Source: SAR324 cluster bacterium
GTDB lineage: Bacteria; SAR324; NAC60-12
Length of the DNA stretch: 64,000 nt
Assembly (NCBI GenBank): GCA_015232315.1
Contig: JADFZZ010000010.1
Coordinates: 1 to 64,000 of the forward strand
Reading direction: 5' to 3'
The notes below the pieces were generated by a model, which saw only the letters and a program-made list of their open reading frames with translations, was not told the DNA's origin and made no database searches. The translations under genes were made by a program, and so were the position numbers. Below, piece by piece: positions 61,642 to 64,000 of the stretch. Within the stretch, counting starts at the first letter, position 1. Each line of letters starts with the position of its first letter.

Positions 61642-62481
61642 ATGGCGGCCCTGGCAAAAAATGATTTAATTCGAAAAGTTCAGCGTGGAGAAACGTTGTT
61701 TCGAATGGATCTGAAAAACATGAATCTGGAAAATGCCATGCTCAAAGGCGCGATTTTAAGGGAGTGTTCCTTCAACAACAGTTGTATGAACGGCATCAAT
61801 CTGGATTGCGCCATACTGGATAAATGTGATTTTACCGACTGTGAACTCAGGGAATCATCATTTCAGGAAGCATCCCTGGTGGAATGTGATTTCCGCGAAG
61901 CCTCTCTGAAAAATTCAAATTTTATTGAAGCCAATCTCCGGGAAGCCAGGCTTTTCCAAACAGAGATGAGTCAATGTAATCTGGATGGTACTATCATGAT
62001 CAAGATCCAGGCTCATCTGGCGGATTTTACCAATTCCAGTTTTTTTGGAAGCAACATGTCTGAAGCCAGTATGCTGTTGTGCGACTTCACCGCCTGTGAC
62101 GCGGATACGCTCACAGCGACCGATGCTGATTTTTCCGGTTCAATCTTCAATGGAACCAAAATGGACAGGGCAAAGCTGGAAAACAGCAATTTTACCTACT
62201 GCGAATTTGCCTCATCCATGTTGCGAGGATGCCATGCTCCAAAAGCAAATTTTTTCAAAGCCACATTCATCAATACTTACCTGACCAAAACAAATCTCGA
62301 ACAGGCCAGATTTATGCGGGCCAACCTGAAAAAATCGTTTCTGGCCGCGGCACATCTGGGCGAAGCCAATCTGATTGAAGCCAGTTTTTCTCATTGCAGA
62401 TTTGACAGTGCCATCATGACAGGCGTGATTGAAACAGGCACCAGTTATGAACAGGTGATTTTCAAGGATGTCAAGCGATGA
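61642..62481 (+). CDS. Pentapeptide-repeat protein
   Basis: A 279-residue protein made almost entirely of A(D/N)LxX-type repeats (for example NLENAMLKGAILRECSF, EANLREARLF, ANLKKSFLAAAHLGEANL), which form a right-handed quadrilateral beta helix. There is no signal peptide. Some pentapeptide proteins mimic DNA and protect gyrase; others are scaffolds. No sequence feature decides here. Repeats are unusually rich in Cys and Asp (SxCDFTDCEL). The stop overlaps the next start by four bases. Confidence 0.85.
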   Translation: MAALAKNDLIRKVQRGETLFRMDLKNMNLENAMLKGAILRECSFNNSCMNGINLDCAILDKCDFTDCELRESSFQEASLVECDFREASLKNSNFIEANLREARLFQTEMSQCNLDGTIMIKIQAHLADFTNSSFFGSNMSEASMLLCDFTACDADTLTATDADFSGSIFNGTKMDRAKLENSNFTYCEFASSMLRGCHAPKANFFKATFINTYLTKTNLEQARFMRANLKKSFLAAAHLGEANLIEASFSHCRFDSAIMTGVIETGTSYEQVIFKDVKR

Positions 62482-62936
62482 CCCGTAAAATCCTGTTGTG
62501 TGGACTTCCTATTTATTTTTGGGTTTGCCTGTCTATAGCTCTTGCTGAATATCGAGCCTATGAACTGGAGGTGTTTGACAGGATTCAGATGAAAAAAGAA
62601 ATTGTCATTACCTCTTTTTCTCCGAGTGACTACATCCTGAGTCACGGTGGGCCACAGCGTATCGGGATCATCATTCGCGCTTCATGGATGTGCTATGGCG
62701 ATACCTCCCAATATGGTAAAGTCTGTCCGCAACCTCCAGCGATCAATCCCCGATTCAAGGTGGGAGAACGGATTCAGGTGATATTGAACAAACATCTCAC
62801 CGATGGCTGGCTTGGCGTTGTAGAAAACAGTTTTTATCGTCCGGATCTGCGCAGTAATGTGTATGGGGTACGTTTTCCGGAACGCAAGGATCTTTACACC
62901 CGCTATTACGAAGCCAATCTCCAGAAAGCACCCTGA
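62478..62936 (+). CDS. Small secreted protein of unknown function
   Basis: A 152-residue protein with a signal peptide (about 1-22, ending SIALA). The mature part has YRAYELEVFDR near its start and two Cys (CYGD, VCPQP). Later residues (GWLGVVENSFYRPDLRSNVYG) look like beta strands. Not recognised. It is translationally coupled to the pentapeptide gene by ATGA overlap, so the two probably work together. Confidence 0.6.
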   Translation: MTRKILLCGLPIYFWVCLSIALAEYRAYELEVFDRIQMKKEIVITSFSPSDYILSHGGPQRIGIIIRASWMCYGDTSQYGKVCPQPPAINPRFKVGERIQVILNKHLTDGWLGVVENSFYRPDLRSNVYGVRFPERKDLYTRYYEANLQKAP

Positions 62937-62953
62937 TGTTCTTCAAGTCTAGG

Positions 62954-63140
62954 CTGTTGAGTTAAGGCTGTAACACGGGTTCCCAGGCTCTGCGTTAAGG
63001 TTTTTTAAGAAATTTCGAGCGAGAAAATCCCCCTTTTCAAAGGGGGCATGGGAGATTTAACGCTCAGAATAACATCCCCCTAACCCCCTTCAACCAAGGG
63101 GGAATTGGTGCCAGTGCCTTCACAGTGCTTAACTTAACAG
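62954..63140. repeat. 187-bp element with inverted ends and G/C-tract interior
   Basis: CTGTTGAGTTAAG (62954-62966) and CTTAACTTAACAG (63128-63140) are inverted copies with one mismatch. The interior has CCCCCTTTTCAAAGGGGG (near 63029-63046), a self-complementary tract, and CATCCCCCTAACCCCCTT (near 63073-63090), also found inside the element at 2525-2687. Non-coding; it fills the gap before the Na/Pi cotransporter gene. Confidence 0.65.
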
Positions 63141-63233
63141 ACTTGATGTTCTGCGTGGCAACCCTGGATCGCACAGATTGATCCTTAAATATTCGCTGTT
63201 CGACATTCGCATTGTTTTTAAATCAGGATTCGC

Positions 63234-64000
63234 GTGTTCTCTAAAAATCTACCAAGCAAAAGGCCTCCTTTGTTACTGGCAGGATCAATGCTTCTGCTGG
63301 TTCTGTCCCCCATTGCCAGTTTATATGCCGCTGAACCAGTACCCAGGCAAAATATTGAATGGTTTGCCTTGTTCAGTGGACTTCTGGGGGGCCTGGCCTT
63401 GTTTCTGTTTGGCATTGAGAAAATGAGCAATGCCCTCGAGATGGTCGCCGGAGATCAAATGAAAACCATTCTGGCCCGTATTTCTCAAAACAGGTTTATG
63501 GGCATGCTGACAGGAGCGCTGGTCACCGCGATTATTCAATCCAGTTCTGTAACCACAGTCATGCTGGTGGGGTTTGTGTCGGCCAATCTGATGACCTTCA
63601 CCCAAACCATTGGTGTGATTTTCGGTGCGAACATCGGCACAACCATCACCACCCAGATCATCGCTTTCAAAGTTACAAAAGCCGCCTTACTGTTGATTGC
63701 GCTGGGGGTTGCCATGATATTCACAGGCAAGCGGGAACTGATTCGACAATATGGTTATGTGATTCTGGGCATGGGGTTGTTGTTTCAGGGAATGGTAATC
63801 ATGGGAGACAGCGTCCACCCGCTGAGAACGTATCAGCCGTTCATTCAGTTGATGGCTCAAATGGAAAATCCGGTATTGGGAATTCTGGCTGCGGCAGTTT
63901 TCACCGCAATGGTACAGGCCAGTTCCGCGACACTGGGGGTCGTGGTTGTGCTGGCCTCACATGGATTGGTATCGCTGGACGGTGGAATCGCCATGATGCT
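63234..64000 (+). CDS. Na/Pi cotransporter family protein (partial at window end)
   Basis: Begins at GTG 63234 with AGGA 6 bases upstream and runs open to the window end (about 255 residues seen). After a leader/helix, the region has GLLGGLALFLFGIEKMSNAL, GALVTAIIQSSSVTTVMLVGF and FGANIGTTITTQIIAF, the QSSS-containing repeats of NptA/PF02690 phosphate transporters. A second QASSATLGVVVV repeat begins near 63910. It probably imports phosphate with Na+. A C-terminal PhoU-like domain, if present, would lie beyond the window. Confidence 0.9.
   Translation, partial: MFSKNLPSKRPPLLLAGSMLLLVLSPIASLYAAEPVPRQNIEWFALFSGLLGGLALFLFGIEKMSNALEMVAGDQMKTILARISQNRFMGMLTGALVTAIIQSSSVTTVMLVGFVSANLMTFTQTIGVIFGANIGTTITTQIIAFKVTKAALLLIALGVAMIFTGKRELIRQYGYVILGMGLLFQGMVIMGDSVHPLRTYQPFIQLMAQMENPVLGILAAAVFTAMVQASSATLGVVVVLASHGLVSLDGGIAMM

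Overview
The window looks like chromosome of a Gram-negative, flagellated, free-living bacterium of the broad proteobacterial / delta-like (possibly SAR324-like) type. This placement is an inference from gene content: two FadL/GspC-type envelope proteins, MltA, DUF3015 and DUF6279-type lipoproteins, an Asp-containing MotA/MotB stator set, FapA, PilZ, NtrC-type regulation and several 7TMR-DISM sensors. G+C looks moderate by eye (not computed). Coding density is high. No rRNA, complete tRNA, CRISPR array or prophage block was seen. One insertion-sequence end lies at the left edge, and short palindromic or inverted-repeat elements are scattered through the gaps.

Layout. 1-7.2 kb: IS remnant, a 7TMR-DISM adenylate cyclase, a GlxA-type AraC regulator, rsmE, aroQ, an orphan GspC-like protein and a nucleoside deoxyribosyltransferase, separated by four repeat families. 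7.2-18.7 kb: a tightly spaced + strand run of a CheA-like membrane kinase, an MMPL/RND exporter, a KefB-type antiporter and a 1491-residue adenylate cyclase with a triplicated membrane module. 18.9-28.3 kb: a surface-polysaccharide (O-antigen) operon with RmlD, an ABC exporter pair (Wzm/Wzt with a C-terminal glycan-binding domain), a 1274-residue methyltransferase/double glycosyltransferase and a large membrane protein. 28.3-34.8 kb: a Rossmann protein and a Uma2-like nuclease on the minus strand, then a + strand cluster of a LIM-like zinc protein, polyprenyl diphosphate synthase, an overlooked 48-residue Cys-rich protein, a duplicated TerB-like protein and a receiver-PP2C phosphatase. 34.8-39.2 kb: phosphatase remnant, FadL porin, an HTH-like protein, an aminotransferase, a 43-codon gene and a low-complexity gap ending in a tRNA-Arg 3' half. 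39.2-50.7 kb: PilZ, glycosyltransferases, an NtrC-type regulator with an SLH/TPR lipoprotein, metallophosphatase, hybrid kinase, lipoproteins, a calcium-loop protein, a receiver protein and FxsA. 50.8-64 kb: ribE, mltA, two MotB paralogues and MotA, nadE, tatD, a Bor-like lipoprotein, rnc, an RluB-type pseudouridine synthase, FapA, a pentapeptide protein and the start of a Na/Pi cotransporter.

How it fits together. The region is rich in signalling: two class III adenylate cyclases, a CheA-like kinase, a hybrid kinase, an NtrC regulator, two other receiver proteins and a PilZ (c-di-GMP) protein. Most sense through the membrane. Outputs visible nearby are envelope and surface functions (O-antigen export, porin, murein hydrolase) and the flagellar stator. 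Housekeeping genes (rsmE, aroQ, ribE, nadE, rnc) are interleaved.

No single locus is a clearly new system. The best candidates for novelty are the triplicated-sensor cyclase, the LIM-like/48-residue zinc/TerB/PP2C cluster, the small calcium-loop protein, and the dispersed inverted-repeat families, one of which appears in three full copies.
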